DNA from: Weissella confusa
GTDB lineage: Bacteria; Bacillota; Bacilli; Lactobacillales; Lactobacillaceae
Direction of reading: 5' to 3'
Assembly: GCF_004766315.1 (NCBI RefSeq)
Contig: NZ_PVSN01000042.1
Span: 1-40,337, forward strand
DNA length: 40,337 bases
Shown: positions 7,312-15,693 of the stretch, in pieces
How the letters are laid out: every line of letters starts with the position of its first letter
Numbering within the stretch: position 1 is the first letter of the stretch
Made by a program: the position numbers and the translations under genes
Notes under the pieces: generated by a model
Database searches by the model: none
What the model saw: the letters and a program-made list of their open reading frames with translations, nothing else
Told to the model about the DNA's origin: nothing

Positions 7312-8109
7312 TTAAATATACGTATATGGATCCGTGTTTTCAGTTGAGGCGAAGACACGGTCTAGGTCCCAATTGTTTTCGGTTTGCCAAGCATTAACCA
7401 GTTCAACTAGCTTATCCTTGGCAATGGCCTCCATGTGGTGATCCGGATCAATCACCACAAAATCATCAGCCAAGACGTCATGCGCCGTGTGATAGTAAAA
7501 ATCCGCTGTGACATAAGCGTCAGCACCAGCTGCCAAGGCATCTGGGTATTCACTACCACCATCCCCACCAAGCACCGCAATGCGTTGGATTTGACGGTTC
7601 ATGTCGTTCGCAATGACACGCACGTGCGCTACATTAAACAAATCGCGCACAAATGTCGCGTAATCTGTCACCGTTTGTGGCGCCACAAGTGATCCGATAC
7701 GGCCGAGACCTGTCTTGCCATCAGCATTCGGAATCAATGGCGTCACATCAGTTAGCTGAAGTGCTTCTGCCAACGAATCATTCATGCCACCTGCAGCCGC
7801 ATCCAAATTTGTGTGCGCCGCATAAACGACAATGTCATGCTTAATCAAATCCGCATACATCTTGTTTTGTGGCACCGACAAATCCAAATTCTTCGCTGGG
7901 CGGAAAATCATTGGGTGGTGTGCAAAAATGAAATCAACGTTATTCGCGATTGCTTCTGCCACAACTTCTGGACGCACGTCTAATGCCGTCATTACTGTAT
8001 GAATCTCTTGATTTGGATCACCAAGTTGGAGCCCGATTGGATCACGTTCCCAAGCTAGATTACGTGGTGCATAAGCTTCAATCTTGGCGATTAACTCAGT
8101 TGCTTTCAT
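7312..8109 (-). CDS. Nif3-like dinuclear metal centre protein (YqfO family)
   Basis: A 265-residue member of the NIF3/DUF34 family. Metal-binding residues are visible: FAHHPMIF (His64-His65), HTNLDAA (His99, Asp103) and the C-terminal DPDHHME. It lacks the middle PII-like insertion found in the longer Bacillus YqfO (about 370 residues) and so resembles the short E. coli YbgI type. The biochemical role is unsettled; the common label GTP cyclohydrolase 1 type 2 homologue is weakly founded. The start overlaps the trmK stop by four bases, the usual pairing of these two genes in Firmicutes. Confidence 0.93.
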   Translation of the reverse strand: MKATELIAKIEAYAPRNLAWERDPIGLQLGDPNQEIHTVMTALDVRPEVVAEAIANNVDFIFAHHPMIFRPAKNLDLSVPQNKMYADLIKHDIVVYAAHTNLDAAAGGMNDSLAEALQLTDVTPLIPNADGKTGLGRIGSLVAPQTVTDYATFVRDLFNVAHVRVIANDMNRQIQRIAVLGGDGGSEYPDALAAGADAYVTADFYYHTAHDVLADDFVVIDPDHHMEAIAKDKLVELVNAWQTENNWDLDRVFASTENTDPYTYI

Positions 8110-8798
8110 AGACCCAACGCCTCACTAATTTCAGTTACTTGTTGTTGATACTCACGGTATGCATCTGAATCTTGCTTGTTAGCTGATTCCAACTTAGCCA
8201 TGATTGTCTTCACACGGTCATATTCACGTTGCCACTTGGTTTGCCAAGCTTCCGGACGCTTTTCCAAGTTAAACGGTCCGAACTTCAACTCAGTTTCGGT
8301 GTAACTGGCATGACCAGGAACTGCAATCAAGACTTCGTAGAAATGACCATCATCTTCAACAACCGTTTCGTCTTCAAGTTGATAATCATTGTCCATCAAC
8401 CAAGTACGAACCACATCGATATCGATGTTTGGTTGCAAAATCAAACGTTGGTAACGTTGACCATCTGTGTGACCGTCCGCCAAAATTTGTGCAATCAAGC
8501 GACCACCCATACCGGCAATCGTAACCGTATCAATCAAATCTTCTGGTGTAACGGCAGCCAAGCCATTCGCCAATCGGGGCACCAAAACATCCCCAAGACG
8601 GTGACGGTTAATTTCAGTTTGGACATTGTCCAGTGGTCCTTGTGCCACCTCACCCGCAATCGCGAATGAAATGTGCTTGTTCAACAACAAGTTTGCTGGC
8701 AAATAAGCGTGGTCAGAACCAATATCTGCTAAACGCGCACCATCGCGAACATATGACGCTACAGTCGCCAATCGTCGTGATAATTGCAATGCATCCAT
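8106..8798 (-). CDS. trmK: tRNA (adenine(22)-N1)-methyltransferase
   Basis: A 230-residue class I methyltransferase that makes m1A at position 22 of tRNA. The SAM-binding motif is LADIGSDHAYLP (residues 23-34), followed by the TrmK-typical VTIAGMGG segment and a helical C-terminal domain (last 60 residues rich in Lys, Glu and Gln) that binds tRNA. The N-terminus LSRRLATVASYV is standard. It is the first gene of the trmK-nif3-pepT operon, with a GAGGA site. Confidence 0.93.
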   Translation of the reverse strand: MDALQLSRRLATVASYVRDGARLADIGSDHAYLPANLLLNKHISFAIAGEVAQGPLDNVQTEINRHRLGDVLVPRLANGLAAVTPEDLIDTVTIAGMGGRLIAQILADGHTDGQRYQRLILQPNIDIDVVRTWLMDNDYQLEDETVVEDDGHFYEVLIAVPGHASYTETELKFGPFNLEKRPEAWQTKWQREYDRVKTIMAKLESANKQDSDAYREYQQQVTEISEALGL

Positions 8799-8834
8799 GG
8801 CAGTGTCCTCATTTCCTAATATGATAATATTCTA

Positions 8835-8840
8835 ATTTTA
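8835..8840 (-). promoter_or_regulatory. -10 element of the trmK promoter
   Basis: On the minus strand TAAAAT is preceded by TGC (extended -10, TGCTAAAAT). It lies 37 bases upstream of trmK, directly after the hsp20 terminator. The -35 match is poor. Confidence 0.45.
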
Positions 8841-8844
8841 GCAC

Positions 8845-8878
8845 AAAAAACGCCGGTCTGCTAAACAAACCGACGTTT
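8845..8878 (-). terminator. Terminator after hsp20
   Basis: AAACGTCGGTTTG and its partner CAGACCGGCGTTT form an interrupted stem followed by a T run on the minus strand. It begins about ten bases past the hsp20 stop. Confidence 0.8.
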
Positions 8879-8888
8879 CCATATGGTT

Positions 8889-9305
8889 TTAGTCTTCAAT
8901 CGTGATTGCTGACTTCTTAGCGACTTCAGCCTTAGGCAACGTGATGTGCAACACCCCGCTCTTGTACTTGGCAGAAACCTTCTCACGGTCTACGTTAGGT
9001 AGGTAGTATGAACGGCCGACTGAACCAAAGCTACGTTCTGATTGTAGGATGTTGCCATCCTTGTCAGAGTGATCCTTGATTTCATGACGCGTTGCTGAAA
9101 TTTGCAATGTGCCATCTTCATAATCAACCTTGATGTCTTCCTTATCGACGCCTGGGATGTCGGCAACCACTTCATAGTGATCATCCTTTTCAACAACGTC
9201 TGACTTTACATCAGCTCCAAATGCCGGTGCTTGCATCAATGACGCGTTCATCTTATCCAACAAATCCCCAAAGGCGTCGTGTCGACGTAACAAATCATGT
9301 GACAT
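8889..9305 (-). CDS. Small heat shock protein, Hsp20 family
   Basis: The start is placed at 9305 (MSHDLLRRHDAFGDLL) because a strong GGGAGG site lies just upstream; a longer frame to 9362 has none. The 138-residue product has the alpha-crystallin domain: DDHYEVVADIPGVDKEDIKV, the RSFGSVGRSYYLP strand region and the conserved GVLHITLPK near the C-terminus. It is an ATP-independent holdase that keeps unfolding proteins soluble under heat, acid or ethanol stress. No CIRCE element was found upstream, so HrcA control is not supported. It is a single-gene unit with its own terminator. Confidence 0.93.
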   Translation of the reverse strand: MSHDLLRRHDAFGDLLDKMNASLMQAPAFGADVKSDVVEKDDHYEVVADIPGVDKEDIKVDYEDGTLQISATRHEIKDHSDKDGNILQSERSFGSVGRSYYLPNVDREKVSAKYKSGVLHITLPKAEVAKKSAITIED

Positions 9306-9425
9306 AGTTATGTATCCTCCCGTAAATACAAAATATTTTTCTCTATGCTTCTTTTGTATCACGCCCTATTAGTGAATTTAAAATGATAACCCCCAAGTTC
9401 ACAAACTGTTCAGGAGGATGAATTT

Positions 9426-9662
9426 TCAGCGAAAAATTCTTTGCAAATAACTATGTACTTGAATCGCAATCACCGTCGATATACCCAATGCAAAGATTAT
9501 GATAAACAACTGAATTGCCGGATGAATGATGACATCGTAACTACCGGCCATTAAATGTAGTGCCAAACAAAATATCGCCATGACGACAATGAAACTACCA
9601 ATCGTCACGACACAACATATCCCCGACCTTAAGTGTGCTGATTTTTTTACTTTTCCGAACAT
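9426..9662 (-). CDS. Small two-helix membrane protein
   Basis: A 78-residue protein with a short basic N-terminus (MFGKVKKSAHLRSG) and two hydrophobic segments, about residues 15-38 and 47-67, ending in a basic tail. The ribosome site (AAAGAG) is acceptable. No family recognised; proteins of this type are frequent in Lactobacillaceae and often unnamed. It stands alone between hsp20 and the TPR gene. Confidence 0.55.
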   Translation of the reverse strand: MFGKVKKSAHLRSGICCVVTIGSFIVVMAIFCLALHLMAGSYDVIIHPAIQLFIIIFALGISTVIAIQVHSYLQRIFR

Positions 9663-9724
9663 TTTACTCTTTCTGATACGCCATTATGTTTTAATACAGA
9701 ATCAATTTAAAGAGTTTAACAAAA

Positions 9725-9770
9725 CAAAATGGGTATCGTTACTCGAAAAGAAGTAACAATACCCACTAAA
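9725..9770. terminator. Terminator after the TPR gene
   Basis: GGGTATCGTTACT (9731-9743) pairs with AGTAACAATACCC (9752-9764) with one wobble pair. A/T runs on both sides allow use in both directions. Confidence 0.75.
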
Positions 9771-9794
9771 ACATTATTATTAATAATTCGAAAA

Positions 9795-11078
9795 TTATAG
9801 TCCCTTTTCTTCCTTAAGTTGGTCGTATAGTTCAGCCATCTCAAGGTCGTTAGGTGCTAATTGCGTGTAATTGAACAAAGCTTCTTCAGCCAAGGCCGTT
9901 TCACCCTCTTCACGGAAGTAGAAGTATGCAGGCTTCAAGAAGTTAATGTTGTCCAAGAAGAATGGCAAAGCCGCATTCCAGTACTTTGTTGCCATCTCGA
10001 AATCTTCCAAAGCCGTGTAGCTTTGTGCCAAGTTCCAGTACAATTGTGGATCAGCTTCGGCATCATCATCAGCCAAGAACTCGTTCAACAAGTTGATGTT
10101 TCCAACGTGGTCTCCCATGGCAACCAACAAGTTTGAGTAACCAATCGTCAAAGTCAAATCTTCTGGGTTGTTCTCCAAGGCCTCACGGTAGATACGGTCA
10201 GCTTCTTCGTCTTCACCTTGTGCTTGCGCAACTGCAGCAGCACGCGTGTACAATTGCGTGTTAAATGAATCAACCGCAATACCAGCTTGGTACGTAATCA
10301 ACGCTTGTTCCAAATCGTTCTTGTCTTCGTACAATTGTCCCAAAGGCTCGTACAAACCAGCGTATGATGGATCGAGTTCTTGCAACTCTTCCAACGTATC
10401 GATGGCCTTGTCGACCTTTTCAGGATCGACGGCGTACGTCATTCCCAATTGGAAGCGCACGTCTGGCGTCAAATCGGCATCCTTGATTTGCTCCAAGTAA
10501 CCCAATGCATTCGCAAAGTTACCCGTCAAAGCGTAGGCAACACCGATACGTGACGCGATATCCAAACCTGAGAAGCGACGCTCACCGGCCTTCAACAAGT
10601 CACGGTAGAACGGAATAGCCGTCTCATATCGACCCGTGGCAAAGTAGAACTCAGCCAACGCAAATTGAATAATCGTTTCTTCAGGTGCTAGATCAAAGGC
10701 CTCACGCAACTTGGCTTCAGCGGCTTCGTTTAGTCCTTCAGATTGGTACAAGTCAGCCAACACCAACAATGATTCAATGTAAGCCGTTGAATCAGGTGAA
10801 ATCTCGGCTAGATAAGTAATTGCTTCATCCGTCTTGTCTTCATCAATCGCAATGTCAGCCAAGGCTGTGCGCAATTGATCTTCGTCAGGATACTTCTCCA
10901 ACAACTTTTGATATGCACGCTTGGCTTGCGTTGAGAACCCCAAACCATACAATTCTTCTGCTAATGAATAAATCGTGTCATCATCATCATAACGTAGTGA
11001 TGAGGCGAATGACTTCTTCGCATCTTCCAATTGTCCACCAGACAATTCATCAAGCATTCGTTCTGCAAATGTTGCCAT
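9795..11078 (-). CDS. Tetratricopeptide repeat protein (YpiA-like)
   Basis: The start is set at ATG 11078 (MATFAERMLDEL), with GGAAGAG upstream; GTG at 11087 is possible. The 427-residue protein is almost entirely TPR repeats, with typical A...Y and Y..AL..A..P patterns such as GRYETAIPFYRDLLKAGE and NDLEQALITYQAG. It is strongly acidic. Such proteins act as binding scaffolds in the cytoplasm; Bacillus YpiA is a relative by length and repeat layout. In Firmicutes the gene often lies near the hup/der region, as here more loosely. The partner is unknown. Confidence 0.85.
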   Translation of the reverse strand: MATFAERMLDELSGGQLEDAKKSFASSLRYDDDDTIYSLAEELYGLGFSTQAKRAYQKLLEKYPDEDQLRTALADIAIDEDKTDEAITYLAEISPDSTAYIESLLVLADLYQSEGLNEAAEAKLREAFDLAPEETIIQFALAEFYFATGRYETAIPFYRDLLKAGERRFSGLDIASRIGVAYALTGNFANALGYLEQIKDADLTPDVRFQLGMTYAVDPEKVDKAIDTLEELQELDPSYAGLYEPLGQLYEDKNDLEQALITYQAGIAVDSFNTQLYTRAAAVAQAQGEDEEADRIYREALENNPEDLTLTIGYSNLLVAMGDHVGNINLLNEFLADDDAEADPQLYWNLAQSYTALEDFEMATKYWNAALPFFLDNINFLKPAYFYFREEGETALAEEALFNYTQLAPNDLEMAELYDQLKEEKGL

Positions 11079-11125
11079 ATGTACCACTCTTCCTTCTTTG
11101 ATAAAGTCAATAATATATCATACAT

Positions 11126-11165
11126 AAAAAGCGCTAGGAATGCCAATAAAAAGGTACCTAGCGCT
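11126..11165 (-). terminator. Terminator after the small basic gene
   Basis: AGCGCTAGG (11130-11138) pairs with CCTAGCGCT (11157-11165); a T run follows on the minus strand. It separates the 49-residue gene from the TPR gene. Confidence 0.8.
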
Positions 11166-11170
11166 CGATG

Positions 11171-11320
11171 CTACTTATTTTCAGATGCAGCCTTGGCCTT
11201 AGCGCGTGCTTTGGCCAACAAAGCCTCACGTGCAGAAAGCTTTTGATCACGGGTAACAGCGCCCTTTGACGCCGCACCACGTGCAAAATCATTTGACTTG
11301 ATTGTTCCCTTGCCCATCAT
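11171..11320 (-). CDS. Small basic protein, 49 residues
   Basis: A short frame from ATG 11320 (a second ATG follows at 11317) to TAG 11171, with a GAGG site just upstream and a clean terminator right after the stop. It begins MGKGTIKSNDFARGAASKGA and ends in an Ala/Lys-rich helix (LLAKARAKAKAASENK). The gene-sized spacing, ribosome site and terminator support a real gene. It looks like a small conserved LAB protein, perhaps nucleic-acid binding because of its charge, but no family was recognised. Confidence 0.7.
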   Translation of the reverse strand: MMGKGTIKSNDFARGAASKGAVTRDQKLSAREALLAKARAKAKAASENK

Positions 11321-11372
11321 GTCTACCTCTTTTTTCAATCTCGTTACTTACATTATACCCGAGATTGACGTA

Positions 11373-13076
11373 CTACTTCAAAGAGTTGTTCGTCAAATTG
11401 ATGACGTTCGCGACTGATGCACCCTTAACTGTCTTCACCTTCAATGTGACATCATCACCTGCTTGCATCAACAAGGCGTTTTGCATCTTAGAAGGATCAA
11501 GCGTGTACATCGTCTCATCATTTTCAAGCTTGAAAATCACGACTTGCTTATCATCCAATGTGGCGTTGACGTTAACACGGGCAACCTTACCTGTAATCGT
11601 TTGCGTCTTAATCGAGGCATCGTTAACGCTCGCTGTTTGCACACTACCCGCCAAGGCGTTACGGTAGGCAGCCAAGGCGTCAGAAGCATTTGCTCCTTCA
11701 CCAATGACGTTTTGATCAGCTCCCTTAATGTAGGCGTACTCACGGAAACGCTCATTTTGGTCCATCATTGAGACGACCCAAGTTGGCGTGCCGTCAATGT
11801 TCATGATAACTGGGTTTGAACCGTGCCACTTGTTTTGGGGATGCAATTGCTTAGCAACCTTAATCGCCCCATCAGAGTCCATGATACCAACGTTCTTACC
11901 CGTGTAGAATGACAACTTACCCGTACGCGTGCTGATCAATGAGTATCCCTTATCAGAGTCCGCATTTGACGTCACCGTTGTGAAATCATCAAAGTATGAA
12001 ATTGAACGGTCGTTGTTAAAGACCGGCGTCACACCACTTTCTGAACCGTTTTCAGTTGGCTTAATTTGGTTCTTGTGACGGAAGTTAAAGGCATATGGAT
12101 TACCGTAAGCACGGTTCATACGCGTTGCTGCTTCTGGTGACACACCCGCATCAACCCAGGCTGGCAAATCCTTTGTGCTGTAGACCGTCGCCTTACCCGT
12201 GTCTGCATTCGTCAATGACACATGGATATCATCGTACATCAATTGACCGGCCCAACGCACATTAAGCAACGTTTGCACCCAGTAAGCTTGGTCATTGTTG
12301 TCGATTTCCAAAATTGGTTCACCCACTTGGGCGTACTTTGGATTACGCATGTAAATCTTGCGCGCAATGTTGTGTGAGAACCAGCTGGTCTCTGAATAAT
12401 CCAACTTTTCCTTCACGAAGTGCGCCGTGTCATTAATATCAGTCGCCGAAATAATAAAGTATCCAGGCAACGTGCGATTCATCAACCATGACATAAAGCC
12501 GTTAAACTCAACTGGCGCCACGTAATATGGCTTACCATTGATATATTGGGCTGACAAATCACCTAAACGGTACATTGATGAATCAGGCACTTGAGAAAAA
12601 GCCTTCTTCATCATGTTTTGTGAAGCTTGCGCTGACAAGGCGATTGGTTGATCATCCTTGGTCAATGGCGCTTATTTCTTAACCGTTGCTTGCACAGAGT
12701 TGTACATTGGACGCACTGTCAATGCTTGTGACACACCTGCCCCCAACGAGATTAGAAACGCGATAATTGGAATGATGAACGGCCAAATCGTCAACCCTTC
12801 AAGGCTGATGTGTGTGCCACGCTTCGTTACGCGTTGCACGACTTGCGCTGAAGCACCTGTAATCAATGCCCACACCACGACAATTGCCGATTCAACCGCG
12901 ACCGGCATCACCAATTGTGACAACGTTGGCACTGGCATCAACCAGTACACATAACCAGCGTTTAAGATTGTCACAATCAACATCGTCACCCATGTTAATT
13001 TTGTAATCTTAAACTTCAAAGCCCAAATCAATGAGATCAGGGCGGTAATTTCTAGAACCAAAAATGAGGTTAGCAT
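11373..13076 (-). pseudogene. Membrane protein with large extracellular domain, split by in-frame TAA
   Basis: From ATG 13076 (good AGGAG site) the frame encodes 134 residues with four hydrophobic helices, meets TAA at 12672-12674, and continues in the same frame to 11373. There is no ribosome site or ATG for the second part (the first possible start is TTG at 12665). The second part (about 430 residues) is soluble-looking, rich in Tyr, Trp and Asn, with WVVSMMDQNE and short beta segments resembling repeated PepSY/YpmB-like modules facing outside, and a small beta-rich end. The intact protein would be about 567 residues. CAA to TAA is a one-base explanation. I do not recognise the family by name. 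The two pieces may be called as separate genes by software. Confidence 0.75.
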
Positions 13077-13142
13077 AAGAACTCCTGTAATTCGTTTGTG
13101 ATAACCTTCATTTTAGCTTAAACCGCTCCGAGTTGCTAGACG

Positions 13143-13172
13143 AAAAAACGGACACCACCTGGGATGTCCGTT
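13143..13172 (-). terminator. Terminator of the two-gene unit 14216-13179
   Basis: AACGGACA (13147-13154) pairs with TGTCCGTT (13165-13172) and a run of six T follows on the minus strand. Confidence 0.8.
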
Positions 13173-13178
13173 TCATTA

Positions 13179-13814
13179 CTATTCAGAATCGTGCTTTGAC
13201 TTCAACTTAAATGTTGGCACGTCTTCATGTGCGTGTGTGTGACCAAAATTAATTTCTGGAATACCGTGTTCTAACATGTGGTGATTACGGTGTTCAAATT
13301 GATCATCTTCCCATGCTGCGTCAACTTCTTGCCATGATCCGGTACGAGCCAAAATTTCGCGATACTTCGCTGGCATTTGCTTTGACCCAATCGCAATCAA
13401 AGTATCCGCATGGGCTTGAAGAGCCTCGCTAAAGTCAGCGTGTGGCTCAGCAATCCAGGCAAACAAGCCAATCGTTTCCAATTCAAGTTCTTCATAATCA
13501 GTTGGCGCAACATCAACAAATGTATCTGGTGCAATGTCCATTGCCTTAGGCGCCACTAACATCTTAGGTGCGACTTCCCATTCGTAAAAACCAGGGACAT
13601 CACGTGACTTTGACACGCGATTAATCGTGACGATACCAAGTTGGTAACCCATTGCCAAACCAAGTGAATATTCTTCTGGTAGTGGCTCTTTACCAGATAC
13701 CATTAAAAATTCTGTCACCCCTTCATCAGGTGCATACGGAAAGGCAATTAGTGCTTGTTGACCAAGCATCACGTCATTTGCAATTGGTTGGGGCACAATC
13801 AGTGCTTTCATCAT
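13179..13814 (-). CDS. ASCH/PUA-like protein of unknown function
   Basis: A 211-residue soluble acidic protein. The start MMKALIVPQPIANDVMLGQQ, a following GIVTINRVSKSRDVPGFYEW segment and the next VAPKMLVAPKAMDI strand follow the order of the ASCH fold (PUA superfamily; RNA-related): MKAL..PQ, a G helix, G-x-V, a W strand and a final strand. The family's usual GxKxxExR signature is not kept. The protein at 38531-39082 shows the same layout. The C-terminal 80 residues, ending in a His-rich stretch (FGHTHAHEDVP), match nothing I know. It follows the 128-residue gene by 15 bases and is followed by a terminator, so the two are one operon. Confidence 0.55.
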   Translation of the reverse strand: MMKALIVPQPIANDVMLGQQALIAFPYAPDEGVTEFLMVSGKEPLPEEYSLGLAMGYQLGIVTINRVSKSRDVPGFYEWEVAPKMLVAPKAMDIAPDTFVDVAPTDYEELELETIGLFAWIAEPHADFSEALQAHADTLIAIGSKQMPAKYREILARTGSWQEVDAAWEDDQFEHRNHHMLEHGIPEINFGHTHAHEDVPTFKLKSKHDSE

Positions 13815-13829
13815 GTTGTCCTCGTTCTA

Positions 13830-14216
13830 TTAGTCAGCTAGCACATCGGCCATGCGGTTCATCAAGTAAGCTTCAGCTGCTTCAACCGCATCTTCAAGCT
13901 CTTCTGCATCATCTTCGGTAAAGTTGCCAGCCGCCTCACGATTGTGTAGGTTGCGAATGGTTAACAACGTTGTGCGCTCTCCATCTGATAAATCAGTGTG
14001 CAAGTTTGCCAAAGCCTTGGCAACCGCCCCATCATCAGCTGGCAAATCAGCAAACGCCAGGAATGAGCGCATAATCATTTCACGTTGTGCTTGATAGTCG
14101 GCACGTACGTCAGCTTCCGGCAACTTTCCCTTAGCGATTTCAGCTTCCTCACGCTCGGAAACACTATCAAGGTAGAGCACCGTTCCCAATTCAATGTTAA
14201 ATTCATCAAAAGTCAT
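13830..14216 (-). CDS. Acidic helical protein of unknown function
   Basis: A 128-residue protein with an AGGAG site. It is mostly helical and acidic (long runs of Glu, Asp and Ala, such as EDDAEELEDAVEAAEAYL). No signal or membrane segment. No family recognised. It is the first gene of a two-gene operon with the ASCH-like gene and is divergent from the Nudix gene, 125 bases away. An extended -10 (TGATACAAT on the minus strand, near 14262-14270) is a likely promoter. Confidence 0.6.
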   Translation of the reverse strand: MTFDEFNIELGTVLYLDSVSEREEAEIAKGKLPEADVRADYQAQREMIMRSFLAFADLPADDGAVAKALANLHTDLSDGERTTLLTIRNLHNREAAGNFTEDDAEELEDAVEAAEAYLMNRMADVLAD

Positions 14217-14283
14217 GCCAAAATCTCCTGTGTAAAGGTTAGTAGTCTTAATACGCTTATTGTATCACAGGCAAAAGTGCTTT

Positions 14284-14312
14284 TTGAAATTCTGCGACTG
14301 AACGGATACAAT
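14284..14312 (+). promoter_or_regulatory. Promoter of the Nudix gene
   Basis: TTGAAA (14284-14289) and TACAAT (14307-14312) are 17 bases apart, 30 bases before the ATG chosen for the Nudix gene. This leaves no room for the longer frame start at 14312. Confidence 0.7.
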
Positions 14313-14341
14313 TGAGAAAACGACGATTCGGGGTATTCACA

Positions 14342-14818
14342 ATGGTAATGGAGAATTATTTCAAAGACCTACGTGCCAAAATTGGTCACGAAGAAATCAT
14401 TATGCCAGGTGTGGCCGGGATTTTATTCGATGAAACGCGGACAAAGGTTCTCCTTGAGAAGCGTGGCGACGGTGAAGTTGGCTGGAGCCTGGTTGGGGGG
14501 ATGCAAAATCTCGGCGAATCAGCGATGACTTCTTTGCAACGCGAATTCAAAGAAGAAGCTGGAATCGATGTTGAAATTGCTGCGTTGGTTGGTGTGGATA
14601 CGAACTTCCACCATGTCTTCCCGAGTGGCGATATAGCGCAAATCCCCATGTTTTTGTTTGAAGTCACCCAGGTCGGCGGTGAGTTGCAAGCTGATGGGGA
14701 TGAAACGCTAGCATTGGAGTTCGTGCCACTCGCTAGTCACCCGAAAATGTATAACGTACAGCACCAACTCGCTATTGATCAGCTAATTGCCGAAGTTCCA
14801 TACGGTTGGTATAACTAA
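14342..14818 (+). CDS. Nudix hydrolase
   Basis: A 158-residue pyrophosphohydrolase. The Nudix box is complete: G-x5-E in GGMQNLGE, then seven residues, then REFKEEAGI, placing the metal-binding glutamates correctly. The start at 14342 is chosen because it follows a GGGG site and the promoter; the next ATG, two codons later, is also possible. N-terminal VAGILFDETRTKVLLEKR is the standard first strand pair. The substrate (nucleotide sugar, oxidised nucleotide or other) cannot be told from sequence. It is one of only a few plus-strand genes here and has its own terminator. Confidence 0.88.
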   Translation: MVMENYFKDLRAKIGHEEIIMPGVAGILFDETRTKVLLEKRGDGEVGWSLVGGMQNLGESAMTSLQREFKEEAGIDVEIAALVGVDTNFHHVFPSGDIAQIPMFLFEVTQVGGELQADGDETLALEFVPLASHPKMYNVQHQLAIDQLIAEVPYGWYN

Positions 14819-14863
14819 TAAAAGCGCTGCCAGATGACTAATAATCATCTGGCAGCGCTTTTT
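14819..14863. terminator. Strong bidirectional terminator
   Basis: A perfect 17-bp stem, AAAGCGCTGCCAGATGA (14821-14837) with its complement at 14845-14861 and a 7-base loop. It serves the Nudix gene on the plus strand and the 47-residue gene on the minus strand. Confidence 0.9.
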
Positions 14864-14865
14864 AA

Positions 14866-15009
14866 TTACTTATCTTCTGACAAGAATGATGCAATTTCAT
14901 CTGGCGTATCAACCAATTCGATGTGAATCAATCCACGCTTCAATTGCAATTCTGTTTCCTTTGTCAAACGAGTTGCTTGCTTCTTGGCTAGCTTTTCTGA
15001 CTTCTTCAT
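14866..15009 (-). CDS. Small charged protein, 47 residues
   Basis: The frame runs from ATG 15009 to TAA 14866, with AAGAGG ten bases upstream and a strong terminator right after. It starts MKKSEKLAKKQATRLTKETE and ends HIELVDTPDEIASFLSEDK: a basic amphipathic helix, a short hydrophobic strand and an acidic end. Although too short for many gene finders, the site, codon use and terminator all support it. No family recognised. Confidence 0.7.
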   Translation of the reverse strand: MKKSEKLAKKQATRLTKETELQLKRGLIHIELVDTPDEIASFLSEDK

Positions 15010-15049
15010 GGGTGAAATGCCTCTTTTCAGTTAATAACTGTATTATACG

Positions 15050-15280
15050 CTATTGTTCACCCGTTCGTCGAATTTGGGCTAAGTGAATCATCACCCATTC
15101 TTCAATGCGTTCGCCAAGTTTTGTATAGGTCATGATAAACCATGCCAGATACACCACCGCCAAGATACCAAAGGCACCAATTTCGGAATCCAAAATTGAT
15201 AGACCAAAGTGGCGCAGTACGACTGTGTCCAATAGCATATATAAAATCGGTGCTACGATCACCAACGTTAACGTCATCAT
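15050..15280 (-). CDS. Small two-helix membrane protein
   Basis: The start at ATG 15280 overlaps the upstream stop as TGATG, a standard coupling arrangement, so the TTG at 15283 is not needed. The 76-residue product has two hydrophobic segments (about residues 4-18 and 30-50) and a charged C-terminus (RIEEWVMIHLAQIRRTGEQ). No family recognised. It is cotranslated with the 99-residue protein before it. Confidence 0.6.
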   Translation of the reverse strand: MMTLTLVIVAPILYMLLDTVVLRHFGLSILDSEIGAFGILAVVYLAWFIMTYTKLGERIEEWVMIHLAQIRRTGEQ

Positions 15281-15579
15281 CAACGTATTTCATGATTCGT
15301 TTGGCGTTCATCAACAAGCCGGTACTCTTTCAATGTCAAATCATGCAATTGATGAATCGTTAAAATTTGTGCGTCTGCCTGTACCAAGCCGGCTTCATGC
15401 TTCAACAACATCACATCGCTCATTTTATCGCCAGCCATCAACGTCACCAACAACTCAGCACGTCGGCGTGGCAGCATGGTATACAAGTCCGTAGCTTCAA
15501 TTTTTTCAATTTGGTAGCCATTTTCATCTTGGAAGTGGAATACGATTTGGCCGTCCTGATTTTGAACTAGAAAAAGCAT
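15280..15579 (-). CDS. Small soluble protein of unknown function
   Basis: A 99-residue protein with alternating beta strands at the start (MLFLVQNQDGQIVFHFQDEN) and a helical middle (DLYTMLPRRRAELLVTLMAG). The upstream sequence has a GGAGG site. It ends with TGA overlapping the next ATG. The pair with a two-helix membrane protein suggests a joint role at the membrane, but this is inference only. No family recognised. Confidence 0.6.
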   Translation of the reverse strand: MLFLVQNQDGQIVFHFQDENGYQIEKIEATDLYTMLPRRRAELLVTLMAGDKMSDVMLLKHEAGLVQADAQILTIHQLHDLTLKEYRLVDERQTNHEIR

Positions 15580-15693
15580 AGCGCACCTCCTTCACGAAAC
15601 TTTTTACCTTACTTTTTCTCTGTGCGAAAACCATTATTACCCAGAAAAAAGGTCGTTTCAATCTAAAAGTTCCATGAAATCGGTTACAGTCCC

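Noticed and set aside
9306-9425. CIRCE or CtsR operator upstream of hsp20
   Set aside because: No TTAGCACTC dyad and no tandem GGTCAAA pattern was found.
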